A stretch of 64,000 nt of DNA from Lachnospiraceae bacterium (GTDB lineage: Bacteria > Bacillota > Clostridia > Lachnospirales > Lachnospiraceae), in NCBI GenBank assembly GCA_009774625.1, contig VSOB01000004.1, positions 1 through 64,000 on the forward strand. Direction: 5' to 3'. The first letter of the stretch is position 1. Each line of letters begins with the position of its first letter. Positions 1 to 8,391 of this stretch are shown here, one piece after another. Position numbers and translations under genes: made by a program. The notes below the pieces were generated by a model. It searched no databases and had not been told where the DNA came from. It saw only the letters and a program-made list of their open reading frames with translations.

Positions 1-14
1 ACTTTAACTGCCAT
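1..14 (-). CDS. Partial CDS, N-terminus only (possibly glyceraldehyde-3-phosphate dehydrogenase)
   Basis: Only the first codons are inside the window. On the minus strand an ATG at 14-12 opens a frame reading M-A-V-K followed by a GT-initial codon, and runs off the left edge. A strong ribosome binding site, AGGAGGAA, lies 7 to 15 bases upstream (about 21-29), so a real gene start is likely. The pentapeptide MAVKV is how many clostridial type I GAPDH proteins begin, but five residues cannot establish this and the product name is a guess. A TATAAA-like -10 sequence lies at 39-44 on the same strand. Confidence 0.4.
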
Positions 15-351
15 TTTTTATTCCTCCTGAAAATGAATTTTATAGTATTTTGACACCATTTGGAAAATGATTGTCAAAATTTTGTCAGCATGTATATTTT
101 ACCTAATTTGTCCAAAAATATCAAGATGTAAAACAAAAAAATTATATCCTCCCTATGGGAAAAATCTCCCGGTTTACAAAGTTCTTTGTACAATTTGTGT
201 CCGGAATCCGAATATATAAAAAAAAATTGTGCATGTTTTTCTCCTGCCCGGTAATCTGTACAAAGAAATGAACGGAATCCACATGGATTTGCAGACAATC
301 TTGTTCAATCCGTCAAAAGACAGGTCTGTGTCCACTGTCAGGTCAGATATT
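15..351. other. AT-rich intergenic region between divergent genes
   Basis: This stretch separates the partial left-edge gene from the histidinol phosphatase gene and is AT-rich compared with its neighbours. It holds the ribosome binding site and a possible -10 for the left gene. The 74-codon open frame inside it (74-298, minus) has low-complexity, Phe- and Lys-rich coding with no ribosome binding site, and I do not regard it as a gene. I see no RNA gene or mobile element in it. Confidence 0.6.
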
Positions 352-380
352 TTGCATTTTTATGGCTGATCTTTTATACT
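352..380 (+). promoter_or_regulatory. Sigma-A-type promoter for hisJ
   Basis: TTGCAT at 352-357 and TATACT at 375-380 are separated by exactly 17 bases, about 75 bases upstream of the hisJ start. This fits a vegetative promoter. It is assigned on match and spacing only. Confidence 0.65.
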
Positions 381-457
381 GTAGGCAGTAACTGGCAAAC
401 GCCAAAGGCCAAAAGCCGGAAAATACAGAGACACATAGTGCCAAAGGAGGATTTCCC

Positions 458-1279
458 ATGCCCATTACAGCAGATTTCCATATGCACTCATCCCACTCCG
501 GAGACGGAAACACCCCTGTGGAGCAGATGATACAAGAGGCAGTCAGATCAGGAATGACACAGATCTGCTTTACCGAACATCAGGATTTTGACTATCCGGA
601 ATCTCCGGAAATACCGCCGGATTTCTTTCTGCTCAATACAGACGCCTATCTGCGTGACCTGATCGGATGCCAGACAAAATATGCCGGCAGCATCAGAGTC
701 GGTTTTGGTGTGGAGCTGGGTCTGCAGCCACATCTGGCTCAAATCCATACCCGCTACATCAGATCCTTTGACTTTGATTTTGTCATCGCTTCTTCGCATG
801 TGTGTCACGGACAGGATCCTTACTATCCCGCCTTTTATCAGGGCCGCTCAGAGGAAGAGGCTTACCGTGACTATTTCAGTTCCATTCTGGAAAACCTCCG
901 TCTCTTTCAGGATTTTGATGTGTACGGCCACCTGGACTATGTTGTCCGCTATGGTCCGGACAAAGACACCCACTATACTTATCAGACTTATCAGGATATT
1001 TTTGATCAGATTCTGATGCTGCTTCTGGAAAAGGGAAAAGGACTGGAACTGAATACCGGAGGACTGAAACACGGTCTTCGGGAGCCAAACCCCTGTTCTG
1101 CCGTTTTAAAGCGTTACCGCTCTCTGGGCGGCGAGATCATCACCGTCGGCAGTGACGCCCATGTGCCGGAGTCCATTGGCAGTTCCTTTGCCAGAGCAGA
1201 GGACATCCTGAAAGAATGCGGGTTTTCCTACTATACCACTTTTCATCACAGAGTTCCGGAGTATCACAAACTGACATAA
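458..1279 (+). CDS. hisJ: Histidinol-phosphatase, PHP family
   Basis: Predicted to hydrolyse L-histidinol phosphate to histidinol plus phosphate, the penultimate stage of histidine synthesis, in the cytoplasm. The 273-residue protein is full length for the HisJ group. It shows the PHP-domain metal ligands in order: HxH at residues 8-10, a Glu-His pair at 40-41, a Glu at 86, a His at 114 in an SSH motif, a His at 158 in GHLD, and a terminal GSDAH at 231-235. Start chosen at the ATG with AAAGGAGG about 8 bases upstream. It stands alone with its own promoter and a terminator directly downstream. No other his genes are in the window. PHP phosphatases of related substrate cannot be excluded, but the C-terminal GSDAH plus overall length fit HisJ well. 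Confidence 0.9.
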   Translation: MPITADFHMHSSHSGDGNTPVEQMIQEAVRSGMTQICFTEHQDFDYPESPEIPPDFFLLNTDAYLRDLIGCQTKYAGSIRVGFGVELGLQPHLAQIHTRYIRSFDFDFVIASSHVCHGQDPYYPAFYQGRSEEEAYRDYFSSILENLRLFQDFDVYGHLDYVVRYGPDKDTHYTYQTYQDIFDQILMLLLEKGKGLELNTGGLKHGLREPNPCSAVLKRYRSLGGEIITVGSDAHVPESIGSSFARAEDILKECGFSYYTTFHHRVPEYHKLT

Positions 1280-1299
1280 AAGGGACCTGAAGGGCTTTG

Positions 1300-1341
1300 A
1301 AAGGCTTCCCCTGCCGATTCACAGCAAGGGAAGCCCTTTTT
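1300..1341 (+). terminator. Rho-independent terminator after hisJ
   Basis: GGCTTCCC at 1303-1310 pairs with GGGAAGCC at 1328-1335, followed by a run of T at 1337-1341. It lies between the convergent hisJ and oxidoreductase genes. The T run is on the hisJ side, but the hairpin may serve both. Confidence 0.7.
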
Positions 1342-1374
1342 ATCATATCCTGCAACAACATTATGTATCTTTTG

Positions 1375-3966
1375 TCAACAGGTCGCTCCGCCCTTCATAT
1401 GCTTCCTGGCCGCGATATTTTCCTGTTTTCTTGCCAGCAGATCATCTGCCAGAAGCTGCTCCTGTACCTTTTCAAAACCGATCCTTGCCACGGTATCTGC
1501 AAAGCGTTCTCCTGTGATCCCCTGCTCTCTGAACAATAAAATCGCCTTTTCCACAATGGCCAGCACCTCTTCCTGATCCGTAAAGACCGGATCCAGACAG
1601 CGTCCCTGAGCCACTTTCTTGCCCCAGCGTCCCCCTATGTAAATACGATATCCATTGGTGTAGTCCTCCAGTGCGCCAAACGGACATTTCCCCATACAGC
1701 GTCCGCAGTGATTGCAGGCATCCTCATCAATGGTGAGCTTTCCATCCTTCAGGGCAGCCACCCGGATCGGACAGGTTTTCTCCACCTGGCAGACTTTGCA
1801 GCCCCGGCACTTTTCAGGATCGGTCCGCGGAATCCGCTGTCCGATGATGCCCAGATCGTTCAGATCCGGCTTCACACAGTTATTGGGGCATCCTCCCACT
1901 GCTATCTTGAACTTATGCGGGAGCTTTACTCCGGCATAGCCGTGGAAAAACCGTTCGTGTATTTCCTCCGACAACGCAAAGGTATCGATGAGTCCGTACT
2001 GGCAAGTGGTTCCTTTACAGGATACCACCGGACGCACTTTGGAACCGGTGCCTCCCATTTCCAGTCCTTCCTGCAGCAGATATTCCCGCAGCGGCTCAAT
2101 ATTTTCAAAGGGCACGCCCTGGATCTCCACAGTCAGACGGGAGGTCATGGTCACCTCGCCGCTGCCGAACCGCTCTGCCGCTTCTGCAATGGTCTTGGTC
2201 TCCTGGGCCGTAATCTTACCGTTTCTTGTAATCACACGGCCGTTGAACTTATCCTGTGTTCTCTTATCCTTCAAAAATCCCAGCGCCTTGACTCTGGTTT
2301 CTTCTTCTTTGGAAACGGCCGGAGCGCCTCCTGCATATTCTTTTACCTTTACATCATTAAAGAAAACGGCCCCTTCCAGTACTTTTGTATTCTGATAACC
2401 GAAATGGCGCAGACGGTTCTGCAGGAAATAGCCCCGCTTGCCTTTGGCGCAAACCAGAAGCAGTTTTTCCTCTTTGCCGATTCCCGGCAGTTCTCCGTCC
2501 ACTTTGGACAGATCGATGTACTCCGCACCCCGGATAGAAGGGGCAGGCGCCACATCCAATACCCGATAACCTTCCGCCTCTCCTGCTGCGTACTGTGCCG
2601 GCGTCATGCTGACCATATCGCCGCTTAATTTATTCAGCAGTACGTACACGGCCTGTACAAAGGGATGGATCGCTGTGGAAAAAGGAGGCGCATACGCAAA
2701 GTCCGCATTTTCAAAATCCTCCAGCCTTGCGCCCATATTGATGCCCATTACAGCGATATCAACCATCTTATCTACCGCTCCCGGCCCGAACACCTGCATC
2801 CCCAATAATTTATGGCTTTCTTTTTCCACAATCAGCTTTGTGGCAAAAAAGGCCGCATCCGGATAATAATGTGCCTTATCATCCGTCACTGCCAGCACAG
2901 TCTCCACCTGATAACCGGCGGCCTCTGCCTGTGCCTGTGTCAGCCCGGTACGTCCGCAGTTCAGTCCCGGCAGCTTCACCACACCGGTTCCCAGCACACC
3001 CGGATATATCTTCTGCACACCTGCCAGAACCTGTGCCAGCGTCCGGCCTTCCAGATTGGCCGAAGAGCCCATCGGCGACCATTGTCTTGCGCCGGTAATA
3101 CGGTTTTTCACCATGACACAGTCACCCGCCGCATATACATCCGCAAGACTGGTCTGCATCGCCTGATCCACCAGGATAGTTCCCCGTTCCATCTCCAGAC
3201 CGCTGCCTTCCAGAAACGCCGTATTGGGCCGAATACCTGCAGCCATAATCAGCAGAGAACAGGGAAGTATGCCTGCAGAGGTCCTGACCGCAGTAACACT
3301 CCCCTCCCCCAGCACTTCTTCCGCTTTGGTCCCGGTAATCACCCGGATTCCTTTTTTCAGGAGATGCTTCTTCCCGTAAGCCGCCATTTCCGTATCCAGA
3401 ATATTGGGCAGAATCTGAGGCGCGAAATCAATTACCGTAACCGAAATACCCTTCTGCTGCAGATTTTCCGCCATTTCCAGCCCGATAAAACCGGCGCCTA
3501 CCACCACCGCTTTTTTCACGCTATGCTCCTGTGCATAGGCACGCACTGAAATGGCATCCTGAGGTGTCCGCATGGTAAACACTCCTGCCAGCTCCATACC
3601 CGTCACCGGCGGCACAGCCGGAGATGCCCCCACAGCAAGGACCAGTTTGTCATACGACATCTTCTCCTCTGTCTGCGCGGCCACATCCCTGACTATCACA
3701 GACTTCTCCTCTGCATTCAGCTTTATGGCTTCTTTCCCTGTATGTACCTCTACCCCTGTCAGCGCAGCATATTTTTCCGGTGTATTTACAATCAAGTCCC
3801 CCGGCTCCTCAATCATACCGCCCACATAATATGGCAGACCGCAGCCTGCATAGGAAATTTCCCTGTCTCTGGAAATCACCACAACATGTGCGCTCCGGTC
3901 CGCCCGTTTCAGCTTGGCCGCTGTCTTTGTCCCCGCAGCCACACCGCCAATCACCAATACCTTCAT
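1375..3966 (-). CDS. Multidomain FAD/NAD(P) disulfide oxidoreductase - rhodanese - siroheme/4Fe-4S reductase - ferredoxin fusion
   Basis: An 863-residue chain with four visible modules. Residues 1-445 are a pyridine nucleotide-disulfide oxidoreductase of the CoA-disulfide reductase type: GxxAAG near residues 7-12, the single active Cys at 42 in AGCGLPYY, a second nucleotide fold GAGFIG at 157-162, and AAGDC at 279-283. Residues about 455-545 resemble a rhodanese domain with a candidate catalytic Cys at 506. Residues about 570-715 resemble a sulfite/nitrite reductase half with siroheme-cluster cysteines 650, 655, 693 and 697. Residues 716-765 hold two 4Fe-4S ferredoxin motifs (Cys 720, 723, 726, 732 and 751, 754, 757, 761). 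It probably carries electrons from NAD(P)H through flavin and clusters to a sulfur or nitrogen oxyanion, or acts on polysulfide or persulfide; the substrate is inferred, not shown. Monocistronic. An inverted repeat sits over its promoter. A strong AAGGAGG precedes the ATG. Confidence 0.8.
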   Translation of the reverse strand: MKVLVIGGVAAGTKTAAKLKRADRSAHVVVISRDREISYAGCGLPYYVGGMIEEPGDLIVNTPEKYAALTGVEVHTGKEAIKLNAEEKSVIVRDVAAQTEEKMSYDKLVLAVGASPAVPPVTGMELAGVFTMRTPQDAISVRAYAQEHSVKKAVVVGAGFIGLEMAENLQQKGISVTVIDFAPQILPNILDTEMAAYGKKHLLKKGIRVITGTKAEEVLGEGSVTAVRTSAGILPCSLLIMAAGIRPNTAFLEGSGLEMERGTILVDQAMQTSLADVYAAGDCVMVKNRITGARQWSPMGSSANLEGRTLAQVLAGVQKIYPGVLGTGVVKLPGLNCGRTGLTQAQAEAAGYQVETVLAVTDDKAHYYPDAAFFATKLIVEKESHKLLGMQVFGPGAVDKMVDIAVMGINMGARLEDFENADFAYAPPFSTAIHPFVQAVYVLLNKLSGDMVSMTPAQYAAGEAEGYRVLDVAPAPSIRGAEYIDLSKVDGELPGIGKEEKLLLVCAKGKRGYFLQNRLRHFGYQNTKVLEGAVFFNDVKVKEYAGGAPAVSKEEETRVKALGFLKDKRTQDKFNGRVITRNGKITAQETKTIAEAAERFGSGEVTMTSRLTVEIQGVPFENIEPLREYLLQEGLEMGGTGSKVRPVVSCKGTTCQYGLIDTFALSEEIHERFFHGYAGVKLPHKFKIAVGGCPNNCVKPDLNDLGIIGQRIPRTDPEKCRGCKVCQVEKTCPIRVAALKDGKLTIDEDACNHCGRCMGKCPFGALEDYTNGYRIYIGGRWGKKVAQGRCLDPVFTDQEEVLAIVEKAILLFREQGITGERFADTVARIGFEKVQEQLLADDLLARKQENIAARKHMKGGATC

Positions 3967-3990
3967 ATAACGCCTCCTTCTGATGCTTTT

Positions 3991-4014
3991 GTTATGATAT
4001 CAGCATACCATAAC
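3991..4014 (-). promoter_or_regulatory. Inverted-repeat operator over the oxidoreductase promoter
   Basis: GTTATGATAT at 3991-4000 and ATACCATAAC at 4005-4014 form a 10-bp inverted repeat with one mismatch and a 4-base spacer. On the minus strand the repeat contains TGGTATGCT, an extended -10 sequence, about 25 bases upstream of the oxidoreductase ribosome binding site. A dimeric regulator bound here would cover the promoter. The regulator is unknown. Confidence 0.45.
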
Positions 4015-4057
4015 GGGACAAAGTCATAAAGGATAGAATGGAAATTTCTGCCAATGT

Positions 4058-5143
4058 TCAGACAATTGTACCACCGCCGGCCACACAGTGATCCTGATAA
4101 AACACCACTGCCTGTCCCGGCGTCACTGCACGTACCGGTTCGTCAAAGATGCACCGCAGCAGACCTTCTTCCACACACTCCACCCGGCAGTATGCGCCCT
4201 TATGTCCATAACGCACCTTTGCCAGAAACCGGTCTCCGGAATGAAACGCCTCCACTCCCATATGGCACAGATGACTGCAGGTAAGCTCTTTTGTCATAAC
4301 CTCCTCTGCCCTGCCGACCACCACCTCATTGGCGGAAGGTCTGATCTGCGTGACAAAAACCGGATATCCCAGGGCCAGATTAAGGCCCCTGCGCTGTCCT
4401 ATAGTATAATGTGTGATCCCCCTGTGTCTGCCTAATATGCTTCCGTCCGCCCCAACGAAATTGCCCGGTCCCGGTACCGCATCCCCCGCTTCTCTGTCAA
4501 TAAATCCCGCATAATCTCCGTCGGGGATAAAGCAGATTTCCTGACTGTCCGGTTTCCCGGCCACCGGAAGCCCATACGCCTGTGCCATCCGGCGCACCTC
4601 TTTTTTATCAAAGCGACAGAGCGGCATCAGCGTGTGGGAAAGCTGCTCCTGTGTCAGACTGTACAGCGCATAAGTCTGATCCTTGTTTGTGCCCGACATC
4701 CCCAGTGTGTAGCGCCCGTTTGAAAGCTGCAAAATCTGTCCGTAATGTCCGGTGGCAATATAGTCTGCCCCAATGGCCAGACTGCGTGACAGCAACGCTT
4801 CCCATTTCACATACCGGTTACAGGCAATGCAGGGATTGGGCGTCTGGCCTTTCAGATATTCGGAAGTGAAATATTCCATCACCTTCTGCCGGAACACTTC
4901 CCTGAAATTCATTACATAATGAGGAATCCCCAGTACCTGTGCCACACGTCTGGCATCTTCCACTGCAGACAAACCGCAGCAGCCCCCGTCCTGTGTCGGA
5001 GCCTGTGCTTTCTCTTCCTGCCAGATCTGCATGGTCACTCCGATGACTTCATATCCCTGTTCCAGCAAAAGGCATGCCGCAACGGAAGAATCCACCCCGC
5101 CCGACATGCCCACCACAACCTTTTTCTTCCCACTCTGCATCAA
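4058..5143 (-). CDS. mnmA: tRNA-specific 2-thiouridylase MnmA
   Basis: Catalyses ATP-dependent 2-thiolation of the wobble uridine in tRNA for Lys, Glu and Gln, taking persulfide sulfur from the cysteine desulfurase chain. The 361-residue protein has the N-terminal PP-loop SGGVDSS at 14-20, the nucleophilic Cys 105 in PNPCIACN, and the partner Cys 204 in QEICFIPDGDY. These are the two catalytic cysteines of the family. Its ATG overlaps the iscU stop codon by four bases (ATGA), and iscS lies just upstream, so the sulfur donor, scaffold and thiolase are co-expressed. Met2 is an equally possible start. Confidence 0.96.
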   Translation of the reverse strand: MMQSGKKKVVVGMSGGVDSSVAACLLLEQGYEVIGVTMQIWQEEKAQAPTQDGGCCGLSAVEDARRVAQVLGIPHYVMNFREVFRQKVMEYFTSEYLKGQTPNPCIACNRYVKWEALLSRSLAIGADYIATGHYGQILQLSNGRYTLGMSGTNKDQTYALYSLTQEQLSHTLMPLCRFDKKEVRRMAQAYGLPVAGKPDSQEICFIPDGDYAGFIDREAGDAVPGPGNFVGADGSILGRHRGITHYTIGQRRGLNLALGYPVFVTQIRPSANEVVVGRAEEVMTKELTCSHLCHMGVEAFHSGDRFLAKVRYGHKGAYCRVECVEEGLLRCIFDEPVRAVTPGQAVVFYQDHCVAGGGTIV

Positions 5144-5583
5144 TACGCTTCCGCCTCTTCTTCCTCTCCCTCATGAATGTCCGATTTCGGCTTCTGCAGC
5201 CCTTCAATGGTAATGTCATGCTTCTGGGCATAGTCCCAGAGCGCCGCATGAATAGCTTCCTCCGCCAGCAGAGAACAATGCATCTTTACCGGAGGCAGAC
5301 CGTCCAGCGCCTCTGCAACCGCCCGATTGGTGATCTGCATCGCTTCCTGTATCTTTTTTCCCTTTACCAGCTCTGTCGCCATACTGGAAGTGGCCACTGC
5401 CGCACCGCAGCCAAACGTTTTAAACTTTACATCCCGGATGATCTGATTCTCATCAATATCCAGATAAATTCTCATAATATCACCGCATTTGGCATTTCCC
5501 ACCGTGCCCACACCGCTGGCATCCTCTATCTCGCCCATATTTCTGGGATTCTGAAAATGGTCCATTACTTTTTCACTATACAT
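5140..5583 (-). CDS. iscU: Iron-sulfur cluster assembly scaffold, IscU/NifU-N type
   Basis: Scaffold on which IscS-derived sulfur and iron are built into 2Fe-2S or 4Fe-4S clusters. The 147-residue protein has the three conserved cluster cysteines at 33 (KCGD, with the Asp at 35), 59 (FGCGAA) and 103 (MHCS). The last 20 residues form an acidic, Glu-rich tail. It sits 31 bases downstream of iscS and overlaps mnmA by four bases. No HscA/HscB, ferredoxin or IscR gene accompanies it, which is the usual minimal clostridial NifS-NifU arrangement. Confidence 0.95.
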   Translation of the reverse strand: MYSEKVMDHFQNPRNMGEIEDASGVGTVGNAKCGDIMRIYLDIDENQIIRDVKFKTFGCGAAVATSSMATELVKGKKIQEAMQITNRAVAEALDGLPPVKMHCSLLAEEAIHAALWDYAQKHDITIEGLQKPKSDIHEGEEEEAEAY

Positions 5584-5614
5584 GGTTTGTTCCTCCGTAT
5601 CTACCTGCAGTCTG

Positions 5615-6796
5615 TTATTGTTTTTCTTTTAAAAAATCCTCATACAAAGGGGACATGGCACGAAGCCGTTCCACGATCCTTTTGATGGCTTCCACCACGG
5701 TATCCAGCTCTTCCCTTGTCGTCTCTTCACTGAGTGTCAGCCGCAGAGACCCATGCGCAATCTCATGCGGCAGGCCGATGGCAAGCAGCACATGGGACGG
5801 ATCCAGAGAGCCGGAGGTGCATGCAGAACCGCTGGAGGCACAAATGCCTTCCATATCCAGCATAATCAGCAGTGATTCTCCCTCTACAAAACGAAAGCTG
5901 AAATTGACATTGTTGGGAAGCCGCAGATGTCTGTCTCCATTCAGTCTGCAATAAGGGATCTCTTCTTCAATCCTGCGGATCAGCTCATCCCGCAGCGCAG
6001 TTTCCTTTTCAGTCTTTTCCTCCATAATACGCAGGGCACGTCTGACTGCCGCTCCCAGTCCCACAATGCCCGGAACATTTTCTGTACCTGCCCTTCTGGC
6101 CCTCTCCTGACCGCCGCCATGTACAAAAGAACGAATCCGGATGCCCTTTCTGATATACAGAAAACCGATGCCCTTAGGTCCGTTCAGCTTATGTCCGCTG
6201 GCACTGAGCATATCGATATGATACTGGTCCACATTAATAGGAAGCTGTCCATACGCCTGTACCGCATCCGTATGGAACAAAATCCCGTGCTTTTTTGCAA
6301 TCTCACCGATCTTTTCTATGGGCTGAATCGTCCCGATCTCATTGTTGGCAAACATAATGCTGATCAGTATGGTGTCCGGCCGGATGGCGGCTTCCAGCTC
6401 ATCCAGTTTTACAATGCCGTTTTCATCCACGCCCACATAGGTCACGGAAAACCCGTTTTTCTCAAGATATTCACATGTATGCAGTACCGCATGATGCTCA
6501 ATCGCGGAAGTGATCACATGCTTTCCTTTGTCCGCATAAGCCTCCGCCGTAGCTTTCAGCGCCCAGTTATCCGCCTCTGATCCCCCTGCCGTAAAGTAAA
6601 TCTCATTGTCTTTGGCTCCAATCGACCGGGCCACAACCTCCCTTACCTCTGTCACAGCCTTTTTACTGTCCGCTCCAAGTGAATAAATGCTGCTGGGATT
6701 GCCATAGTGCCTGGAAAAGTAAGGCAGCATTGCCTCTACCACTTCTTCGGCAGTTTTCGTTGTTGCTGCATTATCCAAATATATAAAAGGTTTCAT
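5615..6796 (-). CDS. iscS: Cysteine desulfurase, IscS/NifS family
   Basis: PLP enzyme that converts cysteine to alanine and holds the sulfur as a persulfide for FeS assembly and tRNA thiolation. The 393-residue protein carries the family landmarks: LDNAATT at 7-13, His 101-102, an HTD motif with Asp 177, the PLP lysine 203 in [10 protein letters not shown], and the mobile-loop Cys 326 in [10 protein letters not shown]. The mobile loop and SACTSGS sequence place it in the group I IscS/NifS subfamily. First gene of the iscS-iscU-mnmA operon, preceded by a near-consensus promoter. Confidence 0.96.
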   Translation of the reverse strand: MKPFIYLDNAATTKTAEEVVEAMLPYFSRHYGNPSSIYSLGADSKKAVTEVREVVARSIGAKDNEIYFTAGGSEADNWALKATAEAYADKGKHVITSAIEHHAVLHTCEYLEKNGFSVTYVGVDENGIVKLDELEAAIRPDTILISIMFANNEIGTIQPIEKIGEIAKKHGILFHTDAVQAYGQLPINVDQYHIDMLSASGHKLNGPKGIGFLYIRKGIRIRSFVHGGGQERARRAGTENVPGIVGLGAAVRRALRIMEEKTEKETALRDELIRRIEEEIPYCRLNGDRHLRLPNNVNFSFRFVEGESLLIMLDMEGICASSGSACTSGSLDPSHVLLAIGLPHEIAHGSLRLTLSEETTREELDTVVEAIKRIVERLRAMSPLYEDFLKEKQ

Positions 6797-6850
6797 ACTA
6801 TGACCACTCCTTTTTATTTTCTAGTATTGTACTATGAATTTAGTGATTAC

Positions 6851-6879
6851 ACTATAGCACTGCCTGTTGGTTCTGTCAA
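6851..6879 (-). promoter_or_regulatory. Promoter of the iscS-iscU-mnmA operon
   Basis: On the minus strand, a perfect -35 TTGACA (6874-6879) and -10 TATAGT (6851-6856) are separated by 17 bases, about 55 bases upstream of the iscS start. The region also lies immediately upstream of the divergently oriented flippase gene. Confidence 0.8.
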
Positions 6880-6930
6880 CAAATGCGGACACATATAATT
6901 TATCAACAACAGGAGAAGTTTTGGTATTTT

Positions 6931-8277
6931 ATGAGAAAAAGCAATCCTTTTCTGACCGGTACACTGATTCTGACCCTGGCAGGATTTATCAGCCGCTTTA
7001 TCGGCTTTTTTTACCGGGCATTTTTGTCCCGTTCCTTTGGTGAAGAAGGTATGGGAATCTATCAGCTCCTTGCTCCCGTTATGGCACTTTCTTTCTCTCT
7101 GACAGCCGCAGGTATCCAGACTGCCATCTCCAAATTCACTGCATCGGAAACCACCACCCATGACCACAGAGCTTCCCTGCGCGTCCTTTTTGCCGGCCTT
7201 CTGCTGTCCATGCCGCTGTCGTTTTTCTGTACATGGCTGGTTTATCACTATGCGGACTATATTGCAGTGCATTTTCTTCTGGAGGAACGCACCGGTCCCC
7301 TGCTCCGCATCTTCGCGCTTTCCATCCCGTTCTGCTCCGCCCACTCTCTGATCAATGGGTATTTTTACGGCATCAAACGGGCCGGTATCCCTGCTCTGAC
7401 ACAGATTCTGGAACAACTTGCCCGTGTGGGCAGTGTGTATCTGCTCTGCAGCCATCTACAGTCCCACGGACAGACACCACGGATCGGCTGTGCAGTGATC
7501 GGCCTGACCATCGGAGAATGCTTTTCCATGCTGGTTTCCCTGACTGCGGTTTATCTGCGTTTCTTCCGGCTTCGTTCCCTGCCCATCCGGCGTCCCCCGT
7601 CAGGAAGCCGCACTACGGTACTTTCTATGACAGGAAAAATCTTCACGCTTTCCACACCACTGACAGCCAGTCGTATCGCAGTCAATATCCTCCAGAGCAT
7701 CGAAGCCATCTCCATTCCAAGCTGCCTTGTAAAACACGGATTTTCTCAGACGCAGGCTCTCTCCGTCTACGGTGTGCTGACAGGCATGGCCCTCCCTCTG
7801 ATCATGTTTCCCACCGCACTGATCAATTCCGCATGCGTCTTACTGCTGCCGGTGATTTCGGAAGCGGATGAAAGCGGAAACCGCAGGGCCATTCAAAACG
7901 CCGTGCGAAAAGCAGTGACCTATTGTGCCGGCTTCGGCAGTCTGTGTACCGTCTGCTTTCTTCTGCTGGGCAGATACGCCGGACTCCTTTTGTTCCAAAG
8001 CGAGATGGCCGGCTCCTTTATTCTGACGCTCAGTTTTATCTGTCCGCTGCTCTATTTGTCCGGCGCCTTATCCAGTGTGCTGCACGGACTGGGAAAAACC
8101 GGCATCACATTTTTCTTTAACATCACGGCTCTGACCGCCAGGCTTTTCTTTGTATTTTGGCTCATTCCTGCCATTGGTATACAGGGATATCTCTATGGAC
8201 TTCTGTTCAGCCAGTTTCTGATCACAGTATTTGAAATTCTGGCAGTCCGATATCATGTGGGCAGAAAGAGGGAATAA
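6931..8277 (+). CDS. SpoVB/MurJ-like lipid or polysaccharide flippase (MOP superfamily)
   Basis: A 448-residue polytopic membrane protein with about 12-14 hydrophobic segments, beginning with a short basic N-terminus and a long first helix. The N-terminal pattern (GTLILTLAGFISRFIGFFYR) is characteristic of the SpoVB/YtgP group of putative polysaccharide exporters. Members include SpoVB, needed for spore cortex synthesis, and other lipid-linked precursor flippases. I cannot tell which substrate is moved. Start at 6931 is preferred because AGGAGAAG lies at 6911-6918; the frame is open upstream to 6883, but that extension overlaps the iscS promoter and lacks a ribosome binding site. Confidence 0.8.
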   Translation: MRKSNPFLTGTLILTLAGFISRFIGFFYRAFLSRSFGEEGMGIYQLLAPVMALSFSLTAAGIQTAISKFTASETTTHDHRASLRVLFAGLLLSMPLSFFCTWLVYHYADYIAVHFLLEERTGPLLRIFALSIPFCSAHSLINGYFYGIKRAGIPALTQILEQLARVGSVYLLCSHLQSHGQTPRIGCAVIGLTIGECFSMLVSLTAVYLRFFRLRSLPIRRPPSGSRTTVLSMTGKIFTLSTPLTASRIAVNILQSIEAISIPSCLVKHGFSQTQALSVYGVLTGMALPLIMFPTALINSACVLLLPVISEADESGNRRAIQNAVRKAVTYCAGFGSLCTVCFLLLGRYAGLLLFQSEMAGSFILTLSFICPLLYLSGALSSVLHGLGKTGITFFFNITALTARLFFVFWLIPAIGIQGYLYGLLFSQFLITVFEILAVRYHVGRKRE

Positions 8278-8289
8278 TCATCTTTTCCC

Positions 8290-8318
8290 TTGCTCTGCCT
8301 GCTTTTTTGATATATAAT
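8290..8318 (+). promoter_or_regulatory. Promoter upstream of the DAHP synthase gene
   Basis: A perfect TATAAT at 8313-8318 has a weak TTGCTC at 8290-8295 at 17-base spacing, about 73 bases before the start codon. The leader between them holds a short GCCGCC/GGCGG stem (about 8332-8363). I see no known riboswitch or T-box core in it. Confidence 0.55.
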
Positions 8319-8391
8319 ATAGCATGTATTTGCCGCCGCCTGTACGTTTTCGTCAACCGGCGGTATGTTTATGGAATGAAAGGAGACCTTT

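Noticed and set aside
74..298. 74-codon open frame on the minus strand
   Set aside because: No ribosome binding site, AT-biased low-complexity translation, and it lies between clear promoters; treated as intergenic.
1708..2628. Long antisense open frame (306 codons) opposite the oxidoreductase
   Set aside because: Shadow of the coding strand: no ribosome binding site, translation rich in His, Phe and Cys with no family pattern, while the opposite strand encodes clear domains.
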